A program made the translations under genes and the position numbers. Under the pieces are notes generated by a model, which made no database searches, was not told the origin of the DNA, and was given only the letters and a program-made list of their open reading frames with translations. DNA of 33,316 nucleotides from Desulfobulbaceae bacterium (GTDB lineage Bacteria; Desulfobacterota; Desulfobulbia; Desulfobulbales; Desulfocapsaceae). Location of the stretch: the NCBI GenBank assembly GCA_031256095.1, contig JAIRRG010000193.1:1-33316 (forward strand). Direction: 5' to 3'. Positions 16,887 to 26,908 of the stretch are shown piece by piece (the first letter of the stretch is position 1; each line of letters opens with the position of its first letter).

Positions 16887-18470
16887 TCATTTTGGCCATG
16901 AGGTTTTCTCCGGCGTGGCTTCGGCGTACTCGGCGAGCGTCTCGGGGTTGATGGTGACGCCGATGTAGTGCATCTTGTTGCTCTTCTGGCTGTGGATGCC
17001 TTTGCGTTCTAACGCCTGCGTGATGCGTTTGGCGCTGTACGGGTAGGCGTTGCCGAAGGTTTCTCGTAGCCACCAATTGCAGACGGCGGCGAAATCGGCG
17101 GCGGCGGTACGAGCCAGCCACTTGCCGCCGGGCGGCGGCGTGGGTTCGCGCAGGCAACAATCGGCGAGGAATTGGCCAATGTCGTCGAAGGCTTCGCGCT
17201 GCTCTCGCGTGTAATTTTTGACTTTTTCCGGTGGATTCAGTCCTTGGGCGAAGTAATCCATTGCCCCTTGCACCAGCCGGGCCAAGATGCCGGAACGCTC
17301 GGCCCGCAACCTGTTGAACATTTGCGGGTCGCGGCGGCGCTCGTCGGGCGCTTCCGGCTCGTCAACAAAACGCACCGGCCAGTGGATGGCGTGAACGCGC
17401 GTCCAAAAGGCGTCGTCATCGCTCTTTATTTTTGGCAGGTCATTGGTCATGAAAAAGAGCAGGTGGGTTTGATCCCATTGAGTAAAATATTTGTCACTAA
17501 CGCCGCGTGCCGACAGTTTTGAACCGCCGGTTAGTTCTTTGATGCGGCTCATGGCCAGCTTTTGATTGCCTTCGGCCTCGTTGGCAAAGGCGAGTCTTGC
17601 GCCGCGCAGGCTGAGGATGTCCGGATCGGGCTGAGCGCCGCTACGCTGGAAGGTTTGTTGCAGCAAGGTCGATGTTGGAATTTTCGTGACAAGCTCATTG
17701 CCCAAGACGTCGAAGCAAATTTTCATGAGCGTGTCTTTGCCGTTGCGACCGCGCGGGCCGTGGAAGATGGCCCAGATATGATCGTCGCGGCGGCCCTGGA
17801 TGCCATAACCGAGCAGGCGCAGGATATAGGCGGCCATGATGGCGTCGTCGGCATGACAGGATGAGAGGAAGGCGTCGAAGTGTGGCGATGGCTGGTCGAG
17901 GCCATGAAATTCGGTTGGGCAGCTTTTAAGGATGTAATCCTCCGGGCGGCCATCGCCGATCTCGCCGGTGCGCAGATCAATAACGCCGTTGGCGCAGGCC
18001 AAGAGATAATCCTGCAGGTCGGTCTCCTGGCCGTCGATGGCCAGCGGCTTGGCGATGGTGGCGGCGCAGGTCAGGACATTTTCCCGGCCAGACTTTTCGC
18101 GCAGGGTGTTGAGGCGGCGGCGAATGAGTTTGTAGAGGTCATCTTCATCGTTAAGATTTTTCTCGGTGATGATGCGCTGGTACTCTTCACAGACCCGCTC
18201 GACGGCGGCCAAGGAGCAACGCTGGTTGATGTCGATTTCCCAGTGGTGCCCGGCCCAGCGCAACCACTCTTTCCAGCGTTCGACGTAGACGTAGCGGTCA
18301 CGATGCAGCGCCGCGTAAAGAGTGGCGTCGCCGACGCGGTTGGCGTGCAGGCAAGACACGAGAAAATCGAGCGGCAGGGGCGAGGGCTTTTTATCTGGAT
18401 TTGGCGGCGAGGCGGCTGCTTCTTCCTGAATCCGCTTTTGCACCTTGTCGCGGATATCTTGCTTGCTCAT
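16887..18470 (-). CDS. Phage/plasmid primase-helicase, D5/P4 family
   Basis: Start MSKQDIRDKVQKRIQEE; IFHGPRGRNGKDTLMKICFDVLG (Walker A), GARLAFANEAEGNQKLAMSRIKELTGGSKLSARG, LLFFMTNDLPKI. Confidence 0.93.
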   Translation of the reverse strand: MSKQDIRDKVQKRIQEEAAASPPNPDKKPSPLPLDFLVSCLHANRVGDATLYAALHRDRYVYVERWKEWLRWAGHHWEIDINQRCSLAAVERVCEEYQRIITEKNLNDEDDLYKLIRRRLNTLREKSGRENVLTCAATIAKPLAIDGQETDLQDYLLACANGVIDLRTGEIGDGRPEDYILKSCPTEFHGLDQPSPHFDAFLSSCHADDAIMAAYILRLLGYGIQGRRDDHIWAIFHGPRGRNGKDTLMKICFDVLGNELVTKIPTSTLLQQTFQRSGAQPDPDILSLRGARLAFANEAEGNQKLAMSRIKELTGGSKLSARGVSDKYFTQWDQTHLLFFMTNDLPKIKSDDDAFWTRVHAIHWPVRFVDEPEAPDERRRDPQMFNRLRAERSGILARLVQGAMDYFAQGLNPPEKVKNYTREQREAFDDIGQFLADCCLREPTPPPGGKWLARTAAADFAAVCNWWLRETFGNAYPYSAKRITQALERKGIHSQKSNKMHYIGVTINPETLAEYAEATPEKTSWPK

Positions 18471-18742
18471 AGCGCACCCCGCAGTGCCGCTGGCAAGCGT
18501 CCGTTTTTCCGCCAAGATTTTCCGCCAGACCTGTAAACGGGCCGGGATGCGTGCACCCTTAGGCCCGCCCAGCCCCAGGAAGGACCCGCGGCACAAAGAG
18601 GCGCGTGGGAGGTTTTGGTTTGATTTATTGAAAAGGATATAAAGGGGAAACAAAGACCGATAGAACGATCAGGTGATAAACAGGGAATAAAATTTTGATT
18701 GAAGGATGGCTCTCTATGAAAAGATGAAGAGGCAGCACCATC

Positions 18743-18762
18743 AATGTGGGGGTAATGTGGGG
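18743..18762. repeat. Direct repeat AATGTGGGG-GT-AATGTGGGG beside tRNA-Arg
   Basis: Two 9-bp copies (18743-18751, 18754-18762) about 70 bp from the tRNA 3' end. Confidence 0.7.
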
Positions 18763-18832
18763 CTGGGTCAACAAAACGAAAATAAAAAAACGGAGCTATG
18801 ACCGAAAAGAAGCCATAACCACTTGATTTTAT

Positions 18833-18908
18833 TGGTGCCCCCGGCGTGAATCGAACACGCGGCACCAGGATTAGGAATCCTGTGCTCTATCCCCTGAGCT
18901 ACGAGGGC
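18833..18908 (-). tRNA. tRNA-Arg (CCT anticodon), CCA encoded
   Basis: GCCCTCG TA GCTC AGGGGATA GAGC A CAGGA TTCCTAA TCCTG GTGCC GCGTG TTCGATT CACGC CGGGGGC ACCA folds as a cloverleaf. Confidence 0.97.
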
Positions 18909-19976
18909 CTTGGCTGTTTTGAGGAAAACTGTGGCAAACCGCGACGATAATACCTGAAGCGCAAATCTTGGCAAGATAAATTGCCCGTTTCCCTTGCCCA
19001 TAGCCGACTCCTGGCAATGCTGTTGGCGGAGAAAAACCATTCCTGGCCCCGGCGAGGCAAAGCGCGAAGAAGGGAGAATGTAATCGGATAGGATTGGATA
19101 AAAATCCAACGAAAACAAATCGCTACAAATTTAGAAGGTTAGCGGCTGCACTATCAAGAGTTGGACTAGGAAGGGAAAAGTGAGTACTGGCGGTCATTTC
19201 TGTTTCTCGAAAAGAGCGGCGATGCAAGTAGTAAATTCCTGACCATATTGCTAGCTTTTGCAAATAAAATTATAAGCTGGTTTTAAGAAAAATGTGAAAG
19301 ATGTTAAGGAGGAATTTGCCGAATTTTACTGACCAACCGCTGTTTTTTAAGACTTCATATGAACGCCAGGTAGCCAGTGTCGGGCACGACTTTTCCCGTT
19401 TTTCCTATCGCCTCTTCATTCATCGCTGTTGCGCTTGTCAAGTAATATTATATGATGGCGATCATTCTTGGAACCTTAGACTTCCATCATCTTTATCAAC
19501 TTTCTGGGAAGAACGACCATGAGGTCACTGGAATGAGAGGAAGCTAGGGTTTGATCTGTTGCCCCTGAAACCGATCAAGGCCCTTCCAGTGAATTGGCTC
19601 CGGTTGGAATTTTGGGGGAAAGACCTCGAAAACTCTCTGGAAACTGGTATTACAAATGTACTTTCCCGCCCCCGCGCCAACGGGCGGGCCCAAGCGGGCA
19701 GGCCGCCAAGGTTATTGCAGGAGAAAAACAGGTGTTCCCGGAAGAATTACAGCAGTGGCATCCCGCCGAAAATGGCCTGGAAATCACTCAGGTCATCCAC
19801 CACTTTGCAGGCCGCACCCGGCGGCGGGCAGTCTCCGTCATTGGCGCCCAAGTTAATCAGGGAGCGCGGCATTCTTTGATCGGCGGCCTTGATGGCTGTC
19901 GGCGCTGGCCACTTTCCGGCGGCGTATTTACCAACATGATGGTCAGGCTCGGCCATTTTGGTAAAGCCTGATCATC

Positions 19977-21011
19977 ATGCGTCACGTCTGTCTTGATACC
20001 TTCGCCTATGCTTTGCCGCCGAGGACGCTGACTTCGGAAGAGCTGGAACAGCGGCTGGCCCCTGTCTACCAGCGCCTGAAGCTGCCCGCCGGGCGGCTTG
20101 AAATGATGAGCGGCATCAAAAGCCGGCGGCTGTGGCCGGAGGGGACGCGGCCCAGCCAGGCGGCGGCTTTGGCCGGCGAGGCGGCGATCCGCCGCGCTGG
20201 CATTGAGCGGGAGAAGATCGAATGCCTGATCTTCACTTCGGTATGCCGCGATATGATGGAGCCGGCCACGGCGTCTTTTGTCCATCAAAAACTGGGCCTT
20301 GCCGACAACTGTTTGCTCTTCGATCTGTCAAATGCCTGTCTGGGTTTTCTCGACGGCATGCTGATGCTGGCCCAGATGATCGAGCTAGGGCAAATCGGTC
20401 ACGGCCTATTGGTCTCCGGCGAGACCGCCGAGGATTTGCTGGCCTCAACAACGCGGGCACTGCTGGCCGACCAATCCCTGACCAGAAAAACTATTAAACC
20501 GGCTTTTGCCTCACTGACTATTGGTTCCGGCAGCGTCGCCCTGTATATGCGCCGGGCGGCGGCAAATGAGGCCAAGCCGCTATTGGCCCATGCCGCTTGG
20601 CTGGCCAACACCCGTCACAATAATCTCTGTCAGGGCGCCGACGGCATGGCCGGGGTGCTGATGGCCACCGATTCCGAGGAACTGCTGGCCCGCGGCATCG
20701 AAACAGCGGCCACAACCTGGCGAAAATTTTCCGCCGCTCCAGGTTGGAGCGAAGCCGACATCGGCTGTTTTTTTTGTCATCAGGTGGGCAGTACCCACGC
20801 CCGCCTGCTCTGCGCCAAACTGGCTATTGATCCGGCCAAAAATTTTCAGACGCTCGCCGACTTCGGCAACACCGGTTCGGTGTCGGCGCCGCTGACCATG
20901 GCTTTGGCTATGGAAGCGGGCGTCTTTCAGCCTGGCATGAAGGCAGCGCTGCTTGGTATTGGCAGCGGCATCAACTGCCTGATGCTGGGCGTCAATTGGA
21001 GGAAAGAATGA
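19977..21011 (+). CDS. 3-oxoacyl-ACP synthase III-like / OleA-like thiolase-superfamily enzyme
   Basis: LIFTSVCRDMMEPATASFVHQKLGL, FDLSNACLGFLDGM (Cys), CFFCHQVG (His), FGNTGSVSAPL (Asn), LLGIGSGINCLM. Confidence 0.88.
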   Translation: MRHVCLDTFAYALPPRTLTSEELEQRLAPVYQRLKLPAGRLEMMSGIKSRRLWPEGTRPSQAAALAGEAAIRRAGIEREKIECLIFTSVCRDMMEPATASFVHQKLGLADNCLLFDLSNACLGFLDGMLMLAQMIELGQIGHGLLVSGETAEDLLASTTRALLADQSLTRKTIKPAFASLTIGSGSVALYMRRAAANEAKPLLAHAAWLANTRHNNLCQGADGMAGVLMATDSEELLARGIETAATTWRKFSAAPGWSEADIGCFFCHQVGSTHARLLCAKLAIDPAKNFQTLADFGNTGSVSAPLTMALAMEAGVFQPGMKAALLGIGSGINCLMLGVNWRKE

Positions 21012-21571
21012 GTATATCGGCTGAAGACAAACAGCTGCTTTTGACCCTGGCGCGGCAAGCAATTGCCGGCCATTTTGCCGGGGAAGAACCGGCCTTGCCG
21101 GATACACCGGGTTTGCGGCAGCCGGCCGCCAGTTTTGTCACCCTGACAAAGGCGGGAATACTGCGTGGCTGCATTGGCAATCTTCAGGCTGCCGATTTGC
21201 TGGCCGGGTCGGTGCGGCGCAATGCTTTGGCCGCCGCCTTTAACGATTTTCGCTTTCCGCCCTTGACGGCGGCGGAGCTAAGCGAGGTTGACATTGAGGT
21301 GTCCCTGCTCAGCGAGGCAAAAAAACTCAATTATGCCGATGCCGATGACCTCTGCCGCCGACTACGGCCTGGCATCGACGGTGTGATTCTGCGCGCCGCT
21401 TCCCGTGGCGCCACCTTTTTGCCCCAGGTTTGGGAGCAGTTGCCGACGGTGGAGTCATTTTTGTCGCATCTTTGTTTGAAAGCCGGGCTGACCGCCGATT
21501 TCTGGCGGCACGGCCAGCCGGAGATCGCCATCTATCAGGTGGAGCATTTTGCCGAAGGGACGAAGCGATGA
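21008..21571 (+). CDS. amrA: AMMECR1-domain protein (AmmeMemoRadiSam system protein A)
   Basis: PAASFVTLTKAGILRGCIGNLQA...NALAAAFNDFRFPPLTAAELSEVDIEVSLLSE...GVILRAASRGATFLPQVWEQLP; ATGA overlap with preceding gene. Confidence 0.88.
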   Translation: MSISAEDKQLLLTLARQAIAGHFAGEEPALPDTPGLRQPAASFVTLTKAGILRGCIGNLQAADLLAGSVRRNALAAAFNDFRFPPLTAAELSEVDIEVSLLSEAKKLNYADADDLCRRLRPGIDGVILRAASRGATFLPQVWEQLPTVESFLSHLCLKAGLTADFWRHGQPEIAIYQVEHFAEGTKR

Positions 21572-22164
21572 CCGTCGCGGCCCTGACCGCGGAAATCGCC
21601 GAGAAACTGGCGGCTCTGTACCAGGAAATGGAAGCGGGCTACGATCAGGTGGCGATAAAAGTTGGCCTGAGCTGCCAGGGATGCCCCGACAACTGCTGCG
21701 ATTCGTATTTTCTTCATCATACCTATATCGAATGGGCTTATTTGTGGCGTGGCCTGGCGACGCTGGCGCCGCCACTTGTCGATGCCGTGGTCGAGCGGGC
21801 GCGGATCTGCCTTGATCATTACCGTGGGGCGATGGAGGCCGCGGCTTGGCCGAAAAAAATGTGCCCGCTCAATCGGGACGGCCTGTGTATACTCTATCTT
21901 TATCGGCCTATGATTTGCCGTTGTCATGGCGTTGCCGCCCGTTTACGCCGCCCCGACGGCAAAACTCTGCATTTCCCTGGATGTTTCCATTGTCAGGAAC
22001 TGACGGCGCCGCCTGGCCCTGCCGCCGAGATGGACAGAACTTCCCTGTTGCGGCGCCTGGCGCGCCTCGAAGAGGAATTTCTTGGCGGGCGGCTTGGCCT
22101 TTTGCCGAAAATGAAGATGACGCTTGCCGACATGCTGGTGGCCGGGCCGCCGAAATTGGCTTGA
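21568..22164 (+). CDS. YkgJ-like cysteine cluster protein
   Basis: VGLSCQGCPDNCCDSYFLHH...CPLNRDGLCILYLYRPMICRCHG; ATGA overlap with preceding gene. Confidence 0.75.
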   Translation: MTVAALTAEIAEKLAALYQEMEAGYDQVAIKVGLSCQGCPDNCCDSYFLHHTYIEWAYLWRGLATLAPPLVDAVVERARICLDHYRGAMEAAAWPKKMCPLNRDGLCILYLYRPMICRCHGVAARLRRPDGKTLHFPGCFHCQELTAPPGPAAEMDRTSLLRRLARLEEEFLGGRLGLLPKMKMTLADMLVAGPPKLA

Positions 22165-22281
22165 AAGGTGACCCAGTGGCTGGGTATAGATTGACCGGAA
22201 CGGCTTTTCCTGTGATGAGGGGCCGGTGGTATGGCCGGCATCGTCGCTGTCGGCCTGATTTTTGGCGGTAAAGACAAAGAA

Positions 22282-22818
22282 ATGGAGTCAATGATGCGGC
22301 TTCAGGTGCTACGGAAACAACCGAATGCTCGCATGTGTTTTGTCTGCGGGCTGGAAAACGCCTTTGGATTGCACAGCCGTTTTTACGAACTGGAAAACGG
22401 CGAGCTTTTGGCCCTGTTCACACCGAGACAGGAGCATCAGGGCTATCCGGGGCGGCTGCACGGCGGTTTGGCGGCCTCAATTCTTGATGAAACCATAGGC
22501 CGGGCGATCATGATCCGCTCTGCTGGCGACATCTGGGGCGTGACCATTGATTTTTCGGCCCGTTACCGCCAGCCGGCGCCGCTCGATGAGGAAATCCGGG
22601 TCATCGCCCGCATTGAAAGTGACGGCAAACGTATTTTCGAGGGCAGCGGCGAAATTCTTCTCGCCGACGGCAGCGTCGCCATCGAAGGGAAGGGGAAATA
22701 TCTGAGGATGCCGATCGACAAAATCGCCGATTTCGACCATGAAGGCGATGAGTGGCGGTGTCTGGCCGAGGCCAGCGACCCGGTGTCGGTTGTCTTGCCG
22801 GAGAGACGGAAAGACTGA
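22282..22818 (+). CDS. Hotdog-fold (PaaI-like) thioesterase
   Basis: NARMCFVCGLENAFGLHSRFYELENGELLALFTPRQEHQGYPGRLHGGLAASILDETIGRA; exact start uncertain. Confidence 0.8.
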   Translation: MESMMRLQVLRKQPNARMCFVCGLENAFGLHSRFYELENGELLALFTPRQEHQGYPGRLHGGLAASILDETIGRAIMIRSAGDIWGVTIDFSARYRQPAPLDEEIRVIARIESDGKRIFEGSGEILLADGSVAIEGKGKYLRMPIDKIADFDHEGDEWRCLAEASDPVSVVLPERRKD

Positions 22819-22876
22819 AAGCTTCACGCCCTTTCCTTGTGGCTGACCGTCGAAAATACGGCGCGGCCACCACCTG

Positions 22877-25800
22877 TCAGCGGTTTGCCTGGCACCAAGC
22901 AAAGGCGTTCTGAAACATCTTCAGCCACGGCGATACGGCCAGGTTTTTCATCTCTTCTGGCAACCAATGCGCTTGCCAGGGCAAAAAGCAGCGCTCTGGA
23001 TGTGGCATGACCGCCAGATGCCTGCCGTCGGCGGAACACAGGCCGGCGGCGGCGCCTGCTGAGCCGTTGGGGTTGAAAGGGTAGGTTTCCGTCGGCTGGC
23101 CATGATCATCGGCGTAAAACATCGGGATCTGGCCGCCCGCCCAGACCTGCGCCTGTACCGCCTGATCAGGAAAGAGCAGCCGCCCTTCGCCGTGATCAAC
23201 GTGGACGCCGAAAACCATTCCTTCCATGCCGGTGAGCATCATTGCCGGGGTCTTGCCGATTTTCACCGTCGTCCAGCGCGACTCAAAGCGGCCGGAACGG
23301 TTGTGGACGAAGCGCGGCTGTTTTTCCGCCGCCAGGCCCAATTCCGGCACCCAGCCTAAAAGCCCGAACAGTTGGCAGCCGTTGCAGACGCCCAAGGTGA
23401 AGGTATCCGGGCGCTGGTAAAATTCCGTGAACATCGCCGCCAGCCTATCGTTGAAGCGAATGGTAGCCGCCCAGCCTTTGGCCGATTCCGGCACGTCGGC
23501 GTAGGCGAAACCGCCGACCGCCGCCAGGCCGCGAAATTGGCCGAGGCCAATCTTGCCCGCCAGCAGGTCACGCATGCAGATATCCCAGGGTGCAAAACCG
23601 GCCTGATAAAAAGCGGCGGCCATTTCCCGGTCGGAGTTCGAGCCTTCCTCACGCAGGATCGCCACCTTCGGTTTGTCAGTTGCGGCGATAATCGCCGGGC
23701 TGCTTGGCGTCGGCGTAAAGGGCAGGTGGTAGTGAGGCTTGGCGCGGTCAAAAATCGCCGTTTTTTCTTCGTCGGCACATTGAGGATTTATTTGCAGCCG
23801 CTCCAATTGGTGACTGGTCTCTTCCCACAGTGCCCGCAGTTCCGGCATCAAGGCGTCGAGAATGACCGGCCCTCCGAAAATGTCGAGTCTATCAGGAATT
23901 ATATTGTTATCGACAAGGTTGTTGTAAATGCGGATTTTTTTGTCGGCGTCGCTGGTTCCCAAATAGCGGTACGGCACGCCTTTTTCTCGTAGCAGCTCCT
24001 CAATCCGTCGGCAGCATGAAAATTCACAGGCGACGACCATGCCCAATTCCTCGGCGAAAAGAGCGGCAGCGGCGTCTTTGACATCAAGCATGACGTTCAG
24101 TCCGCAGTTGCCGGCAAAGGCCATTTCCAAGAGGGTGACGATCAAGCCGCCATCGGAAACGTCATGCCCGGCGGTTATGAGTCCCTGCGCCAGCATTTCC
24201 TGGACCGCCAAAAAACCAGCCCGCAGCAGCCCGCCGTCGGCTTCTGGGCAATCATCGCCCAACTGGCCGTAGACCTGGGCCAGGGCGCTGCCGCCCAGCC
24301 TGTTTCTACCGCCTGATAGATTGAGCAAATAAAGGTGATCGCCGGCATTTTTTATATCCGGCGTCACCTTGACCGTGATGTCTTCCATGGCGGCGTAGAG
24401 AGAAATGACCAACTGGCGCGGCGACTTGACGGTTTCCTCGCCGACTTTTGTTGCCATTGACAGGCTGTCTTTGCCGCCATCGACGGCGATGCCGACGGTT
24501 TTCATGAGGGCGGCCATGGCTTCGGCGGCCTCGTACAGGGCCACGCCCTCGCCGGGCAGTTTTGGCGCCCACATCCAGTTGGCTGAACATTTTACCTGTT
24601 TCAGATCAACTATTTTGGCAAACGCCAGGTTGGTCAGGGCTTCGCCGACGGCCATGGCGGCGCCGCGGGCCGGATCGGCAATCATTTTCATCGCTTGCTC
24701 GCCAATGGATGAAGCAATGCCAGTGAGGCCGAAATGGCTTTGGGCCACCACCGCCAGGTCAGCCACCGTCAGTTGCAACGGGCCGCAGCATTGCTGCTGG
24801 GCGATGAGGCCGGTGACGGCGCGGTCAACTTTACTCGTCAGAAAGCGTTTCGAGCCGACCGAAACCAGGCGCAAAACCCGTTCGAGATGGGCGGCGATAC
24901 TTACTTCCGGCAGCGTCAATGGTTCCTTGGCGTCAGGAATACTCTCGTCACGGAAGGTTTTTTGCGGGATTTTTCCCAGCAGATCCGGCAGGTCAATGCT
25001 GACTGGCGTCGTGCCGTTGGCGCTGTCGCCGACGACGAAGCGCAGGTCGCCGGTCACTTCGCCCAAGACCTCGCAGGCCACCTTTTCACGGGCGCAGATG
25101 GCCTGAAAGGCGGCGAGATTTTCTGGGCGCAGCAGCAGGCCGCAACGCTCCTGGTATTCGGCGACGTAGATTTCCAAGACCGACATGGTGGGGTCGCCGA
25201 CGCGGATTTGGCGTATATCAACGTAACCACCGGATTTTTCAACAAGTTCTTTCAAGACATTGGCCGGGCCGCCGGCGCCCTGGTCATGAATCACTTCGAT
25301 CAGGCTGGTGCCGCCCATCTCGTTGCAGGCGCGGATAACGCGGTTCATCTTCTGCTCCATTTCTGCGTCGCCGCGCTGGACGGCGTTGAAATCGAGTTCG
25401 GCGGCGTTTTCCCCCTGCAACATGCTGGAAGCCGCGCCGCCGCCAAAGCCGACGCGGTAGGCCGGACCGCCGATTTGGATGATCAGCATCCCTGGTTCTG
25501 GTGCGTTTTTTTCCAGGTGGCGGCCATCCATCTGGCCGATGCCGCCCGTGAACATGATGGGTTTGAGAAATCCCCAGCGTTCTCCTCCGGGCGAACGAAA
25601 ATCGCAGGAACGCGTGAAGCCGGCAATCAGCGGCTCGCCGAATTTGTTGCCGTAGTCGGAGGCGCCGTTGCTGGCTTCGATTTCGATGCTCAAAGCGGAA
25701 GCCAGATTTCCGGGAACTGGCGGCAACTGCTATTCCAAAGGAAGGTTATAGCCGGGAATATGCAGGCTGCCGACACAGTAGCCGGCGGTGCCAGCGATAA

Positions 25801-26731
25801 CCTGAGCGCCGCGCCCGGTGGCCTGGACGTCACGAATGCGGCCTCCGGTGCCGGTCTCGGCACCCGGGAAGGGGGCGACGCCAGTTGGGAAGTTGTGGGT
25901 TTCGGCGGTGAGAAGAGGATGGGCTTCGAGGCGCCGCATCACCAGGGGCGACGGCTGGCCGGGGACGGCGGCTTGCAGCGTATCGATCGTAAAGCCATTG
26001 ATAACACTGGAATTATCCTTGAAGGCAATCAATGAACCATCGGGGTGGGTAGTGAGGGTTTCGGTGACTAATGCAAAGAGCGTTTGCTGTCGCTCCTGAC
26101 CGTCATGGAAGTGTTGGCCCTTGAAAAAGCCGTGCCGCGAATGCTCGGAATTAGCGTTGTTTAAATCCATGATTTCAACAATGGTTGGGTTGCGGCCAAG
26201 CTTTTTCACAAAGTAGTCGTAATACAATTGCCGGTCGCCAGCATCCATTGAGATGCCAGGCAGACCGAGCAGGGCATCAGCGCCCCCGCCCAGCAAATCA
26301 ACATCGTAAACCGCTTCTGGAATGATGCCGGTGGTAAAGCTGGTTAAGGGCGCGGCATAGCGGCATTCGGTCATGCGGTCATGGCGGCGGGCGATGAATT
26401 CGGCCATATCTTCGCTCTGCGGCGCCAGATAACGCCGCGAGCGCTCGCAGCGCTTGACGGCGGAGAGCCCCGTCGCCTGGCAGATGGAAACCATGTTCGA
26501 CGACCAGGCGGTGGCGAAATTGAGGCGTGGCCCAATCTCGACGACGCGGTCGCCGACAAGGGCAGGCGTCAGGGTTACAGAATCGGCCAGGAAGCCGTCG
26601 GCCAGGATCAGCCGCAGGCGCTCCAATTCATCGGCTGTCAGTGGGCGGCTAGTTTCAATGTTGAAAACGTATTCACAGGCGGCGTCGCGGTTTTTGTATA
26701 ACTGGAAAACGGAGGCGGTCATGGGCGTCAC
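22877..26731 (-). CDS. purL: Phosphoribosylformylglycinamidine synthase (long PurL) interrupted by an in-frame TAG at 25730-25732
   Basis: N-part 25730-26731 and C-part 22877-25726 are in the same frame: ..HIPGYNLPLE-TAG-QLPPVPGNLASALSIEIEASNGASDYGNKFGEP..; GGKDSLSMATKV, GVCNGCQLF, MPHPER. Confidence 0.9.
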
Positions 26732-26807
26732 ATGAAAATGGATGTGGTTTTGTCAGGAAAATAGGGTAACAACGGTAACATGAAGTGAGACGGGGCAAAA
26801 GGGCAAA

Positions 26808-26846
26808 AGAAAAGGCGGCCCGTTTGCCACGGAACCGCCTTTTTTG
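26808..26846 (-). terminator. Intrinsic terminator downstream of degP-like gene (possibly bidirectional)
   Basis: AAAGGCGG (26811-26818) / CCGCCTTT (26835-26842) stem flanked by A and T tracts. Confidence 0.7.
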
Positions 26847-26908
26847 TCATGGTTTCGTCCTCTGTTTAACGCCGGACGAGTCTTCGTTGAGTCTGTTGCC
26901 AAATCGCC

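Noticed and set aside
16771-17160. 129-aa minus ORF running through the inverted repeats
   Set aside because: Overlaps the D5 helicase C-terminus in another frame; low-complexity Arg/His composition typical of a shadow frame
19594-19971. 125-aa plus ORF (and 69-aa minus ORF) upstream of the OleA-like gene
   Set aside because: Both strands look weakly coding and no family is recognisable; a BLASTX of 19550-19975 would be needed before calling either
25730-25732. Genome-wide reassignment of TAG to sense
   Set aside because: TAG is used as an apparent normal stop by the DUF6378-like ORF (9547-9549) and by the VapB remnant (30677-30679); at most context-dependent readthrough could be argued
24734-26035. 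433-aa plus-strand ORF antisense to purL
   Set aside because: Overlaps a fully recognisable PurL on the minus strand; an open antisense frame is expected in GC-rich coding DNA and shows no family motif
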